NCBI GenBank assembly: GCA_035651455.1
Contig: DASRFR010000022.1
Coordinates: forward strand, 186,001-250,000
DNA: 64,000 bases
Reading direction: 5' to 3'
DNA from: DASRFR01 sp035651455
GTDB lineage: Bacteria > Acidobacteriota > Terriglobia > Terriglobales > Acidobacteriaceae
The notes under the pieces were generated by a model, which was not told where the DNA came from, made no database searches, and was given only the letters and a program-made list of their open reading frames with translations. Of this stretch, positions 33,876-43,154 are shown in pieces (within the stretch, counting starts at the first letter, position 1; each line of letters starts with the position of its first letter). The position numbers and the translations under genes were made by a program.

Positions 33876-33900
33876 TAAATAAATAGAGGGCCTCTGTCAA
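33872..33900 (-). promoter_or_regulatory. Promoter of the tetR-ABC exporter operon
   Basis: Minus strand: -35 TTGACA (33895-33900), exactly 17-nt spacer, -10 TAAATT (33872-33877). Transcription would start near 33865, only about 10 nt before the ATG. Confidence 0.68.
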
Positions 33901-34083
33901 GCATTCTTTCAAGCGGGTAACTCTTAGAAATTCTTGAGCGGGCCCGTGACCTTTTCGGAATGCACCCGTCTTATGCGTTGGAGAGGTTTGCCCCGTGGCT
34001 TGCTTTCGTAGGAATGTGCAGCCCCGGGTTTTCGGGTTTTCCGCTAGCTTCTGATCTATATTTAGCCTTCGGAGGTAATGCCC

Positions 34084-34479
34084 ATGCGGTTCTCCAGCCT
34101 CCTTCTTTTTTCGCTCTTCACTTTTGGTTCACTTGCAATCGCGCAGGATCACTCACAGGAACCGGTTCAGTCTCGATTGCAAGCGGAGCTGCCGCCGAGC
34201 TTCGAGTCCTTCTCGGGCGCATCGCCGGATCTTCTGACGAGCTTGGATTCCGCTTTTGAGGAAGGATCGCGCGAGCCGGAGGAGGCGCGAGTCGGTTCGC
34301 GGCGCGTGCGTTTCTATGGCGCGAGCGAGATTCGACAGAACCTCTGCTTCAAGATGCGCACCTACATCGTCGCGCGAGAGGCGCGGCACTCAGATCGCAC
34401 GCGCCTGGTTGGTTATCGCACTTGCCTGCCCGGATCGGATCTGGAAATGAGAAACGCCGACGCGCGCACGCCCCGCTAG
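34084..34479 (+). CDS. Small secreted hypothetical protein
   Basis: 131 residues from the ATG at 34084, with GGAGG ending 8 nt upstream; the ATG at 34078 sits too close to that site. Signal peptide RFSSLLLFSLFTFGSLAIAQ with likely cleavage before DHSQ. The mature part has two cysteines (NLCFKMR and YRTCLPG) that may form one disulfide. No family recognised. It stands alone on the plus strand and ends 66 bp before the convergent rmuC gene. Confidence 0.65.
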   Translation: MRFSSLLLFSLFTFGSLAIAQDHSQEPVQSRLQAELPPSFESFSGASPDLLTSLDSAFEEGSREPEEARVGSRRVRFYGASEIRQNLCFKMRTYIVAREARHSDRTRLVGYRTCLPGSDLEMRNADARTPR

Positions 34480-34545
34480 CTGCCTTCGGCCGCAAGTGGA
34501 TTTGGGCGATCGACCTCACAGCCAGGTGCCTTGGTAGCAAGCCGA

Positions 34546-35877
34546 TCAGGCACTCGCCTTGTCCGAGAGTGGAAGAGGTTCCTCTCCGGTCGCGGGCGCA
34601 TCAAGTTCGAGTTGCTCCTGTCCGCTCAGGACCGTCACTTTCCCACGGTATGTCTTCAAATGTCGTTGTGCCGTTTCGAAGGCTTCCTGCGCCTTGTTGA
34701 GGCTCTTGCCGACGTTCTCGAACTGGTTCTGGAAGTAGTCAAACGATTTCTGCGCCTTGGCCAGCTCAAGCCGGCTTTTTTCAAAGCGGCTGGCGACCTC
34801 ATACCACTTGTGCACCAAGGCAATACTTTTCAGCATCATCAAGAGCGTGTTGGGCGACGCCGGATACACGTGCTGCTCGTTGAGCCAGTCGGCGAGTTCC
34901 CGGTTGCGGATGACTTCCATATAAAGGGTTTCGCTGGGTAGGTACATGAAGGCCACATCCGTGGTGCCATGTTCCGGGCGGATGTAGGCGTTAATGCGCT
35001 TGGCTTCGGCCTTGATCACCCGCACTAGGGCATGGCGCGCTTCCGCAATCTCTTGCTCGTCGCTGCTTTCGAATAGTGCCAACACCTGCTCGCGTGGGAA
35101 CTTGGCGTCAATCGGCAATTTCCGGTCGGGAAACTGGATCATCGCATCGACGCGCCCACCGCCGTCCCCGGCGGCGCACTGCAGTTCGAACATGTGCGCA
35201 GGCAGAAAGTCCGAGAGCAGGCGCTCCAGGCTGGCTTCCCCAAATTGCCCGCGCAGGTGCGGCAGCTTCAGCAGGTTATTGAGATCGTTGATCGAGTGCC
35301 CCAGAGCACCGACTTCGCGCAACTGCTCTTCGGCCGCCTTCAGATGCTGCTGTACCTTCTCGAATTGCGCAAAGCCTTCCTTGATGTTCTGATCCAGCTT
35401 CTGCTGCACCTGGTCGGTGATGGCCATCAACTTTTCGTCCACGCGGTCACGAATGGTCTCCAGGTGCTGCGCGGTCTTTTGATTCAGCCCATCGAACTCG
35501 GCCTTCAGTTGCGATGTGGTCAGCGCGAGCGAGCTGGTCAACTCGGTGCGTGCCGCCAGCAGGCCTGTCGATTGTTCGCGCCGTCCGGTCGCCAGTTGCT
35601 CCTCGACCGACTGGCGAATGCGAGAGAATCCCCCTTCCAGGCGGTCTGAAACCTGCTGCCGCAAATCCCCCTTGGTTTGTTCCAGGCGCATCGCCATATC
35701 GGCTGTAGCCGAAGCAAACTTCTGCGTAAGCGAATTGTGTAAAGCTTGCGACTGTTCGCTGAGCCGGGCAATTTCCGCGGCTTGCGACGAGGCTGAGATG
35801 CGGCGCAAGACCGCGACCAGCAGAACCAGAAGGATCAGGTCCAGAACGAGAAGGAGGACTACCACGGATATGCCCAT
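34546..35877 (-). CDS. rmuC: RmuC-family DNA recombination protein
   Basis: 443 residues. An N-terminal membrane span (ISVVVLLLVLDLILLVLLVAVL), a long coiled coil (about 30-185), then the RmuC nuclease-like core: LPHLRGQFGEASLERLLSDFL, IQFPDRKLPIDAKFPREQVL, DVAFMYLPSETLYMEVI. E. coli RmuC limits recombination at inverted repeats; mechanism unresolved. The tail after 420 is acidic and low-complexity. Confidence 0.92.
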   Translation of the reverse strand: MGISVVVLLLVLDLILLVLLVAVLRRISASSQAAEIARLSEQSQALHNSLTQKFASATADMAMRLEQTKGDLRQQVSDRLEGGFSRIRQSVEEQLATGRREQSTGLLAARTELTSSLALTTSQLKAEFDGLNQKTAQHLETIRDRVDEKLMAITDQVQQKLDQNIKEGFAQFEKVQQHLKAAEEQLREVGALGHSINDLNNLLKLPHLRGQFGEASLERLLSDFLPAHMFELQCAAGDGGGRVDAMIQFPDRKLPIDAKFPREQVLALFESSDEQEIAEARHALVRVIKAEAKRINAYIRPEHGTTDVAFMYLPSETLYMEVIRNRELADWLNEQHVYPASPNTLLMMLKSIALVHKWYEVASRFEKSRLELAKAQKSFDYFQNQFENVGKSLNKAQEAFETAQRHLKTYRGKVTVLSGQEQLELDAPATGEEPLPLSDKASA

Positions 35878-35895
35878 GATGAGGTGCTTTTCTGG

Positions 35896-35923
35896 ATTCT
35901 AAAGACTAATGCCGGTGAATCAA
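35896..35923 (-). promoter_or_regulatory. Probable rmuC promoter
   Basis: Minus strand: -35 TTGATT (35918-35923), 16-nt spacer, -10 TAGAAT (35896-35901), about 19 nt before the rmuC ATG. The match is moderate. Confidence 0.4.
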
Positions 35924-35969
35924 AGCAGAAGTTAGCGTATTTTGTGCAACTAATCTTTTAAACCAGACA

Positions 35970-36902
35970 ATGCCCATGCTTTTCTTAATTTTCGCAGCCC
36001 TCGCGCTGTACAGCCCGCATCCTGCGTATGCACAGATGGGCACGCCGTCTGCAACGGATAGCGATGCTGCTGGGGGCTCGCTGCGCTTTGACTATCAAGC
36101 CGAGCAGGAATTTTTGAAGCTCGCAAACCAGGCACGTGCCAAGGCAGGCGGTCCGCCGCTTGCTATCGACAATGGATTAACCCAGGCAGCACGCGCGCAC
36201 GCCATGAAGATGGCGCAACAACATTCCCTTTCCCATCAGTTGCGGGGAGAACCGCCGCTTATGGAGCGGGTCAATGCGAGCGACGCGCATTTCGATAGCG
36301 TAGCCGAAAACGTGGGGCTTGACGTAAGCGTCGAGGGATCTCATCAGCATTTCCTGCAGTCGCGGCATCACCGCGAGAATCTACTCAACCCTGCCTACAA
36401 CCTAGTAGGTTTCGGTGTGGTGCGCGATGGATCCAGGCTCTATGTCACTCAGGATTTCGCGCACGGCAGTCCCGCGTACTCGCAAGCAGAAGCCGAATCC
36501 ATGGTGGCGAAGCAGGTGCAGAACGAGCGCAAAAAGGATGGGTATGCGGTCCTGGTAAACACAGGCAAGCCCGAATTGCGTAGCATCGCCTGCTCTCTAG
36601 CCGATCAAAATCGGATTGCGGGACCGGAAACGCACGCTCTTGCGCAACATTACCACGTGATCAGCTACATGAACTCAAGTCTCGGCTCTCTGCCGAAGGA
36701 TGCCGCGGCCATGCTTTCTGACCCCGCTCTCCATAGCTTTGCTGTTGGCGCATGTTTTCGGCAGAATTCGAGCACGCCGCTGAGCATACTGGATTATCTT
36801 GCTTCTTTATTGATGGAAGGCCATGGCTACCGGCCGGAGACCTCATCCGGCGCGGAGTTTGCCTCGTGTGCTAACCTTCGGAAGACGTTGCGGGTTTCGT
36901 GA
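35970..36902 (+). CDS. Secreted CAP-domain (SCP/PR-1-like) protein
   Basis: 310 residues with a signal peptide (MLFLIFAALALYSPHPAYAQ). The CAP domain (about 45-170) contains LANQARAKAGGPPLAIDNGLTQAARAHAMKMAQ, HSLSHQLRGEPPLMERVN, VAENVG and HHRENLLNPAYNLVGFGVV, with the His residues expected for the CAP metal-binding pocket. The C-terminal 130 residues are an additional domain with three Cys that I do not recognise. Family members bind sterols or lipids or act as extracellular enzymes. Its stop overlaps the GTG of the DUF72 gene. Confidence 0.88.
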   Translation: MPMLFLIFAALALYSPHPAYAQMGTPSATDSDAAGGSLRFDYQAEQEFLKLANQARAKAGGPPLAIDNGLTQAARAHAMKMAQQHSLSHQLRGEPPLMERVNASDAHFDSVAENVGLDVSVEGSHQHFLQSRHHRENLLNPAYNLVGFGVVRDGSRLYVTQDFAHGSPAYSQAEAESMVAKQVQNERKKDGYAVLVNTGKPELRSIACSLADQNRIAGPETHALAQHYHVISYMNSSLGSLPKDAAAMLSDPALHSFAVGACFRQNSSTPLSILDYLASLLMEGHGYRPETSSGAEFASCANLRKTLRVS

Positions 36903-37846
36903 GAAATGAAAAGCAGCTCCGGATTGGAACCGCGGGATGGTCCTACAAGGACTGGGATGGGATCTTTTACCCGCCCGAGGTTCAGCGCCGCAAGTTGCAC
37001 CCGCTCGCATACCTGGCGCGATTCTTCGATGTAGTCGAAATCAATACTTCCTTCTATGGTCACATCAAGCCGGAACTGGCGCGCTTGTGGAACCGCATCG
37101 TTGCCGAGGTTAACCGAGACTTTGTTTTCACCGCTAAACTGCACCGCAGCTTTACCCATTCGCCGCTGGCGGTGATGGAGCCGACGTCCGCGGCAAGCAT
37201 ACGTCCTAACGACGAGGACGAGATGAAGGCCCGCGAAGGTCTTGAGGCATTGGCGGGCGAAGGCCGGTTGGGGGCCCTGCTGATGCAGTTTCCGGTCTCG
37301 TTCAAGAACACGCCGCTCAATCGCGAATACATCGAGACCCTGGCCCGGCAATTTATTGAGTATCCGCGTGTGGTCGAAGTCAGGCACGAGAGCTGGAACA
37401 ACGCAGATACCATTGCCGAATTCGCCCGTCACAACGTGGCATTCTGCAATATCGATCAGCCGCAGATTGGGTTTTCGCTGCAGCCCACCGAGCATGTCAC
37501 CGCCCCTGTAGGCTACGTTCGCCTGCACGGACGCAACTACGACCAATGGTTTGACAGCGACAGCCGCAACGACCGGTACAACTATCTTTACAGCGAAGCC
37601 GAAATCGAGAAGTGGAAAGAGAAAGTCGAGCGAATCGCGAAACGATCTCAGGTCACGTATGTAGTCGCTAACAATCACTTCGAGGCCAAGGCCGGGGTCA
37701 ATGCTCTGGAACTCAAGCACCTGCTCACCGGTAAGCGGCCCAAGGCACCGGGTTCGCTTATTGACCACTATCCTGAACTGAAGAACCATGCCGATCCTGT
37801 CGAGAGCCCGGAGCAAGAGCTGCCTCTCTGGCGCCAGGCAAACTGA
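36899..37846 (+). CDS. DUF72 family protein (YecE-like TIM barrel)
   Basis: 315 residues from the GTG at 36899, overlapping the upstream stop (GTGA). DUF72 hallmarks: RIGTAGWSYKDWDGIFYPP, EINTSFYGHIKPELA, FTAKLHRSFTH, LLMQFPVSFKN, VEVRHESWNN, GYVRLHGRNYDQWFD and the conserved VVANNHFEAKA, where the Asn-Asn is typical. The family has a TIM-barrel fold; function is unsettled. The extra C-terminal SPEQELPLWRQAN is a short tail. Coupling to the CAP gene is suggested only by the overlap. Confidence 0.88.
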   Translation: MRNEKQLRIGTAGWSYKDWDGIFYPPEVQRRKLHPLAYLARFFDVVEINTSFYGHIKPELARLWNRIVAEVNRDFVFTAKLHRSFTHSPLAVMEPTSAASIRPNDEDEMKAREGLEALAGEGRLGALLMQFPVSFKNTPLNREYIETLARQFIEYPRVVEVRHESWNNADTIAEFARHNVAFCNIDQPQIGFSLQPTEHVTAPVGYVRLHGRNYDQWFDSDSRNDRYNYLYSEAEIEKWKEKVERIAKRSQVTYVVANNHFEAKAGVNALELKHLLTGKRPKAPGSLIDHYPELKNHADPVESPEQELPLWRQAN

Positions 37847-38004
37847 AACACAACTTTCCGTGCAGGTGTAGTTCGAGCGCCCCGAAACTCGAAGCGCGGA
37901 ACTTTCTTCCCAATTGCTTCGTATCTTTATCCGGACGGGTTGTGAGAATGGCTAACCGAGCCGTGGGCAGGACGTCCAATCGACAGAACTTGGAAAGGTG
38001 CTTT

Positions 38005-38121
38005 ATGGACGCAAAATATAACTACATCATCGACAGTGTTAAGTGGCGGGTAGCGTTGAATCTGGCGGGATTCGCGCTATGGCTGGCGGCCAGTCTCGCG
38101 CTGCTGCGCGCGGCAGCCTGA
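38005..38121 (+). CDS. 38-residue single-span membrane peptide
   Basis: ATG at 38005 with AAAGG ending 6 nt upstream, TGA ending at 38121. The translation begins MDAKYNYIIDSVKWRVALN and then has one hydrophobic segment, LAGFALWLAASLALLRAA. Charge distribution suggests N-in or re-entrant insertion. It is too short for most gene finders. Evidence is the ribosome-binding site, clean stop and membrane segment; no homologue is claimed. Confidence 0.45.
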   Translation: MDAKYNYIIDSVKWRVALNLAGFALWLAASLALLRAAA

Positions 38122-38170
38122 TTTCCGGAGTGTTGAAAGCCTTGAGTAAGATCGCGCGCGCTTCGCGACG

Positions 38171-39409
38171 CTATTTCGCAACCACTTCCTCTTTCGCGGC
38201 GTAGTGTGATTCCACGTACTCATCGAGTATGTGAATAAACTCGGCGACAATCTTGTCGCCCTTTAGCGTGGTGAACAGGCGGCCATCGACGTAGACGGGC
38301 GCCTTCGGTTCCTCGAATGTGCCGGGCAGCGAGATTCCGATATTGGCGTGCTTCGATTCGCCGGGGCCGTTGACGACGCAGCCCATCACCGCCAGCTTCA
38401 TTTCTTCGATACCGGTGTAACGTCCCTTCCACACCGGCATCTGTTCGCGCAGATATGCCTGGATTTGCTCCGCCATTTCTTGGAAGAACGTGCTGGTGGT
38501 GCGTCCGCAACCGGGACAGGCCGTCACCTGCGGCGTGAAGCTGCGAATGCCCAGGGACTGCAGAATCTGCTGCGCCACTCGTACCTCTTCGCTGCGATCA
38601 CCGCCCGGGGCGGGTGTCAGCGAAACCCGGATCGTGTCGCCAATGCCGTCCTGCAGCAGCACGCCTAACGCAGCCGAAGAAGCGACGATCCCTTTCGCTC
38701 CCATGCCCGCCTCGGTCAGGCCAAGATGCAGCGGGTACTTGCAGCGCGCGGCCAGCGCCCGGTACACATCGATCAGATCCTGCACACCGCTTACTTTCGC
38801 GCTCAGGATGATCTGATCCTCACGCAGCCCATATTTTTGCGCCAGCGCCGCCGAGTTCAGGGCGCTGACGACCATAGCTTCCATCGTCACGTCACGCGCG
38901 TCCTTGGGTTCAGGCAAGCGGGAATTTTCGTCCATCATGCGGGTGAGCAGCGCCTGGTCGAGGGAACCCCAATTGACCCCGATCCGCACTGGCTTCTCGT
39001 TCTTTACCGCAACTTCGATCATGGTGCGGAAGTTGTCATCGTTCTTTCGGCCCACACTCACGTTGCCGGGATTGATCCGGTACTTCGCGAGCGCGCGGGC
39101 GCACTCGGGATACTTCGTGAGCAGGATGTGGCCGTTGTAATGAAAATCGCCGATGATGGGAACGTGAATGCCGAGCTTTTCGAGTTCGTCGACAATCCTG
39201 GGCACGGCTGCGGCGGCTTCGTCGTTGTTGACGGTCACGCGGACTAGTTCGCTGCCAGCCCGGGCCAGGGCGGCGGTTTGCTGAACGGTTGAGGCCACGT
39301 CCGCCGTGTCTGTGTTAGTCATGGACTGCACCACGATCGGTGCATCGCTACCGACACGCACACCGCCGACCGAGACCGTCACTGTCTTCCTGCGCTGAAT
39401 GTCTGCCAT
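38171..39409 (-). CDS. ispG: IspG, 4-hydroxy-3-methylbut-2-enyl-diphosphate synthase
   Basis: 412 residues. A [4Fe-4S] enzyme of the MEP pathway that reduces MEcPP to HMBPP. N-terminal TIM-barrel: PIVVQSMTNTDTADV, DFHYNGHILL, YRINPGNVS. C-terminal cluster domain: ITS ligands in TACPGCGRTTS and GCVVNGPGESKHANIGISLPG. It ends the uppS-cdsA-dxr-rseP-ispG row. Its cluster makes it a likely client of the isc operon in this window. Confidence 0.96.
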   Translation of the reverse strand: MADIQRRKTVTVSVGGVRVGSDAPIVVQSMTNTDTADVASTVQQTAALARAGSELVRVTVNNDEAAAAVPRIVDELEKLGIHVPIIGDFHYNGHILLTKYPECARALAKYRINPGNVSVGRKNDDNFRTMIEVAVKNEKPVRIGVNWGSLDQALLTRMMDENSRLPEPKDARDVTMEAMVVSALNSAALAQKYGLREDQIILSAKVSGVQDLIDVYRALAARCKYPLHLGLTEAGMGAKGIVASSAALGVLLQDGIGDTIRVSLTPAPGGDRSEEVRVAQQILQSLGIRSFTPQVTACPGCGRTTSTFFQEMAEQIQAYLREQMPVWKGRYTGIEEMKLAVMGCVVNGPGESKHANIGISLPGTFEEPKAPVYVDGRLFTTLKGDKIVAEFIHILDEYVESHYAAKEEVVAK

Positions 39410-39505
39410 GGGAAGTATTAGTTTAACAAAGGCACGCGGGGGCCGTCAGTCGCGAGCGGCGGAGAGAACGCAGGTGCATGATCAGAAAGGTGATAGCTAA
39501 AGTGC

Positions 39506-40852
39506 CTACGGCATTCTCCCGGCCAGCCCCGGCAAGCTCTTCACGATGTCGTTATAGATCACCATGACGGCGAAGAGCACCAGGAATACGAACGCGGCCT
39601 GGTAAATGCGTTCTTTGATGCGCAGGCTGATGTCGCGCCGCATCAGGCCTTCTACCATCAGCAACAAAATGACGCCGCCGTCGAGAATCGGAATGGGCAG
39701 CAGGTTGAAAATTCCCAGGTTCAGGCTGATGGCGGCCGTAATGCCCAGCAACGGCATCCAGCCTTTCTCAGCGGCGGCTCGTCCCACCGCGCCTCCGATT
39801 CCAATCGGACCTTCCACCTGCCTCATGGAGATCTTCCGCATCACCATCTTCTCGATGAGTTCCAAGATCAGCAGCGAAGTTTTCTTGTTGGTCTCAATCG
39901 ATTTGCTCAGCGCCGCTGCAAACGGCAAGCGCGTCACTTTCATCGGCTCGCTGGCAATGCCCACGCGGTAGCGCTGTTCGCTCGCACCCTGAACGTCCGC
40001 GAGTACCGGCTTGACGGTGAACGTCATCAGCTTGCCATCGCGCATCGCCGTGATCTGAATCGGGTCGTCCTTGGTGCGCTTCAGCATCTCAATCATCGCC
40101 TGGATAGCCGGAATCGGCTGGCCATCCACGCTCACAATTTCGTCACCCACGCGAATGCCGGCTTTCTCCGCAGGCATGCCAGGCTCGATTTCAGTGACGG
40201 TCACACTTCGTTCTTTGGGAACCCAGCCCGCTTGTCCGATTTGGTCAACGCCGTAAGGTTCGGGTACCACCTTTTTCTCAAATTGCTTCCCATCCCGCTG
40301 GATGGTCACGTCCAGCGGTTGATTTGGGCTGAGCGCTTCCGCCGGATCCACCTGTTCCCACGTGGGGTTCTCGATGCCATCGATACGCACGATGCGATCG
40401 CCTGGCTGCAAGCCGGCTTTGGCGGCGGGCGTATCGGGCAGGATCCAGCCAATGACCGCAGGCTCATCGAGAACCGCTGGATATCGGTAGTGCACCATAT
40501 AGACGACCGTCAGAAGGCCGATCGCCAATAAGATGTTCATGGCGGGTCCCGCCGCGGCGATGACGAAGCGCTGCCAGCGAGGATGAGATAGGAATTCCCC
40601 GGGGTCTCCGGTCAGCTCGTCCATCGGGTTCTCGCCCGACATCTTCACGTATCCGCCGAGCGGAATCGCGCTCAGCCGGTAGTCGGTGTCACCCTTGCGA
40701 AAACCCAGCAGGCGAGTGCCAAAACCGATGGAGAAGACTTCTACCCGGACCTTAAACCACTTGGCCGCGGCGTAATGGCCCAGCTCGTGGATCAGGATCA
40801 TGAACCCGAGCACGGCGGCCATAGCCACTAACGAGATGAGAAAATGAGACAT
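39506..40852 (-). CDS. rseP: RseP, site-2 intramembrane metalloprotease (M50)
   Basis: 448 residues. Zinc motif HELGH at 22-26 in the first span, two PDZ domains (about 130-205 and 210-285) and the third Zn ligand region in LLPIPILDGG near the C-terminus. It cleaves transmembrane anti-sigma factors or remnant signal peptides. The cluster position, 10 nt after dxr, matches the usual dxr-rseP arrangement in many bacteria. Confidence 0.95.
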   Translation of the reverse strand: MSHFLISLVAMAAVLGFMILIHELGHYAAAKWFKVRVEVFSIGFGTRLLGFRKGDTDYRLSAIPLGGYVKMSGENPMDELTGDPGEFLSHPRWQRFVIAAAGPAMNILLAIGLLTVVYMVHYRYPAVLDEPAVIGWILPDTPAAKAGLQPGDRIVRIDGIENPTWEQVDPAEALSPNQPLDVTIQRDGKQFEKKVVPEPYGVDQIGQAGWVPKERSVTVTEIEPGMPAEKAGIRVGDEIVSVDGQPIPAIQAMIEMLKRTKDDPIQITAMRDGKLMTFTVKPVLADVQGASEQRYRVGIASEPMKVTRLPFAAALSKSIETNKKTSLLILELIEKMVMRKISMRQVEGPIGIGGAVGRAAAEKGWMPLLGITAAISLNLGIFNLLPIPILDGGVILLLMVEGLMRRDISLRIKERIYQAAFVFLVLFAVMVIYNDIVKSLPGLAGRMP

Positions 40853-40862
40853 AGCTTCCCAA

Positions 40863-42074
40863 CTACTCCGGTTTCAGCTCGCGGGGATGGTGTGCGGCGA
40901 CGAGTGGTTGCTGGCCCATTTGTGCCACTTTTTCTCGGGCCGTGTGGCGCGCTTCTCTGTCCGCCTCGAGCACTTCCTTTATAGATTCTAACTTCCCTAC
41001 TGATGTTGCAGCGAGAACTTCTTCAATGATCCTGGGGATCTGATCGAATCGAATGCACCCGTCCAGAAACGCGGCCACCGCGACTTCGTCCGCCGCATTC
41101 AGCACGATGGTTTTCGCGCCTCCCGCCTCGGCTGCCTCGTAAGCTAAACGAAGACAAGGAAATTTCTGCATATCCGGAGGACTGAAGTCGAGGTGCCTTA
41201 GGTCCATGACCGGGAAGCGCAGATCCGATAGAATCCTTTCCGGATATGTCAGGGCGTACAAAATCGGAAGGCGCATGTCGGTCACAGAGAACTGAGCAAG
41301 TATGCTGCCATCCACGAACTCCACCATGGAGTGGATCGTAGACTGCGGATGAACGATCACTTCTACCTGCTGGGGTGGAATTTTGAACAGCCTGCAGGCC
41401 TCGATGACCTCAAAGCCCTTGTTCATCAGGGTGGCTGAGTCGATGGTGATGCGCTTGCCCATTTTCCAGGTTGGGTGATTCAGCGCCTGTTGCACCGTAA
41501 TAGTGGCAAAATCAGCAGCAGGCGTGTTGCGGAAGGGGCCTCCGGAAGCGGTGAGCCAGATGCGCTCAATTTCCTCCATTCGTCCGCCGCGCAAGCACTG
41601 GTGCACGGCATTGTGCTCGCTGTCGATCGGCAGTAACGGCTTGCCTTGTCGCTGCGCCTCCGCGGTGATCAGTTCCCCGGCCGCCACGAGGCATTCTTTG
41701 TTGGCCAGGCCGACCGACTTCCCGGCCCGCACCGCTTCGTAAGTGGCTTCGAGCCCCGCTACCCCAACAATGGCGCTGACCACGAAATCGACCTCGGGAT
41801 GGGTGGCGACGCGTACCGCACCACCCGAGCCATACACCACGTCGATGCCGCTGATACCAGCCGCCCTCAGGCGCGAGCGTATGACCCCGGCATCTTCTTC
41901 CGACGCCATCGAGAGGACCGCCGGCTTCCATCGAATCGCCTGCTCATACGCTGCTTCCACGTTCCTACCAGCTGCCAGCGTGGAAACCGCAAATCTGTCG
42001 GGAAACGACTCAATAATGTTGATCGTGCTTCGTCCGATGGAACCGGTCGAACCGAGAATCGCGATGCGCTTCAT
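40863..42074 (-). CDS. dxr: 1-deoxy-D-xylulose 5-phosphate reductoisomerase
   Basis: 403 residues. NADPH site AILGSTGSIGRSTI, catalytic metal site PIDSEHNAVHQCL, substrate loop TASGGPFRNTP and HPTWKMGKRITIDSATLMNKGFEV, split here over residues 202-227. It makes MEP from DXP, the committed step of bacterial isoprenoid synthesis. It sits 10 nt before rseP. Confidence 0.96.
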   Translation of the reverse strand: MKRIAILGSTGSIGRSTINIIESFPDRFAVSTLAAGRNVEAAYEQAIRWKPAVLSMASEEDAGVIRSRLRAAGISGIDVVYGSGGAVRVATHPEVDFVVSAIVGVAGLEATYEAVRAGKSVGLANKECLVAAGELITAEAQRQGKPLLPIDSEHNAVHQCLRGGRMEEIERIWLTASGGPFRNTPAADFATITVQQALNHPTWKMGKRITIDSATLMNKGFEVIEACRLFKIPPQQVEVIVHPQSTIHSMVEFVDGSILAQFSVTDMRLPILYALTYPERILSDLRFPVMDLRHLDFSPPDMQKFPCLRLAYEAAEAGGAKTIVLNAADEVAVAAFLDGCIRFDQIPRIIEEVLAATSVGKLESIKEVLEADREARHTAREKVAQMGQQPLVAAHHPRELKPE

Positions 42075-42251
42075 CAGGTAAGAGGCAACACTCGTTTCTG
42101 TGTATCTGAACCGAATACGCGTTCGCGCAGGGCGGATCGACCACGAAACGCCGAGTTCTAAGTATACGAAACCAGCGGGTCTGGCTGCGGAACTTTGCCT
42201 AGTGAACCGTGCATCGGGTGCCGCTTGCTGATGTACGCAGATTGCCCAGTT

Positions 42252-43142
42252 CTACTGCAATATTCTTGCCGCCACCCAGTACCACAGCACCGGAGCCGCA
42301 AACAGCAGCGCGTCGATGCGATCGAGCATTCCGCCGTGACCCGGTAGAATCGCGCCCGAGTCTTTCGCGCCCGCGCCCCGCTTGATCAAGGACTCGACCA
42401 GGTCACCCAGCTGTGCCGCAATGTTGATGGCGATCGAAAGCCAGAGGATGGGGGTGAGTGACGTCGGCTGCAGGCCAAACACACCGTCCCGCCGCTGGAT
42501 CAAATGCGCCCGCAGCAGCGCGGAACTGATGGGCAGGGCGTACTTGTAAAACGTTGTGCCGACGACGACGCTGGCAATCAGCGAGGCCGCCGCACCCTCC
42601 CACGTCTTCTTCGGACTGATTCGCGGTGCCATAAGATGCCGGCCGAGCGATCGTCCCACGAAATAGGCGAAGATGTCGCCCGCCCAGACCACCAGGAACA
42701 GGTAGATGACCAGGATTGCGCCCGTCCACTGCTGGCGTAAGTTCACTAACAAGCCAAGCGGGAGGGCGATGTATACGAATGCAAAAACCGAAGCGGCGGC
42801 GGCGGGCAAACCACTGGAAAGGTCGCCACGCCGCATGGCGATGGTCAGGCTTACGAACGGTACGGCTGATGCTGCGACCGCAATTCCATAAATGAAGAAG
42901 CCGGTCGCCAGCAGAGGCGTTCCGGCATCAATCGCGAGCAACACGAAAAATAACGCAACATAAACGTAGGTCGGCTTCCAGAAGGGTCGTATCGAGTAGG
43001 CCTCAGCCAGCTTCAGGAACTCGTGCGTGGTGAGAAGAGCGATTAACGCGGCTACCAGCGCCAGCACTGGAATGGGAGCGCGCAGCACCAGCAGCAGGAC
43101 AATGGGAATGAGAACCACTGCCGTGGCGATGCGCTTAAGCAA
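42252..43142 (-). CDS. cdsA: Phosphatidate cytidylyltransferase
   Basis: 296 residues, with about eight membrane spans. The signature VVWAGDIFAYFVGRSLGRH and ISPKKTWEGAAASL precede the family motif GAKDSGAILPGHGGMLDRIDALLF. It makes CDP-diacylglycerol, precursor of all phospholipids. The start is TTG at 43142 with GAGG about 10 nt upstream. It lies 12 nt after uppS. Confidence 0.95.
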   Translation of the reverse strand: MLKRIATAVVLIPIVLLLVLRAPIPVLALVAALIALLTTHEFLKLAEAYSIRPFWKPTYVYVALFFVLLAIDAGTPLLATGFFIYGIAVAASAVPFVSLTIAMRRGDLSSGLPAAAASVFAFVYIALPLGLLVNLRQQWTGAILVIYLFLVVWAGDIFAYFVGRSLGRHLMAPRISPKKTWEGAAASLIASVVVGTTFYKYALPISSALLRAHLIQRRDGVFGLQPTSLTPILWLSIAINIAAQLGDLVESLIKRGAGAKDSGAILPGHGGMLDRIDALLFAAPVLWYWVAARILQ

Positions 43143-43154
43143 GTAAGATTTGCC

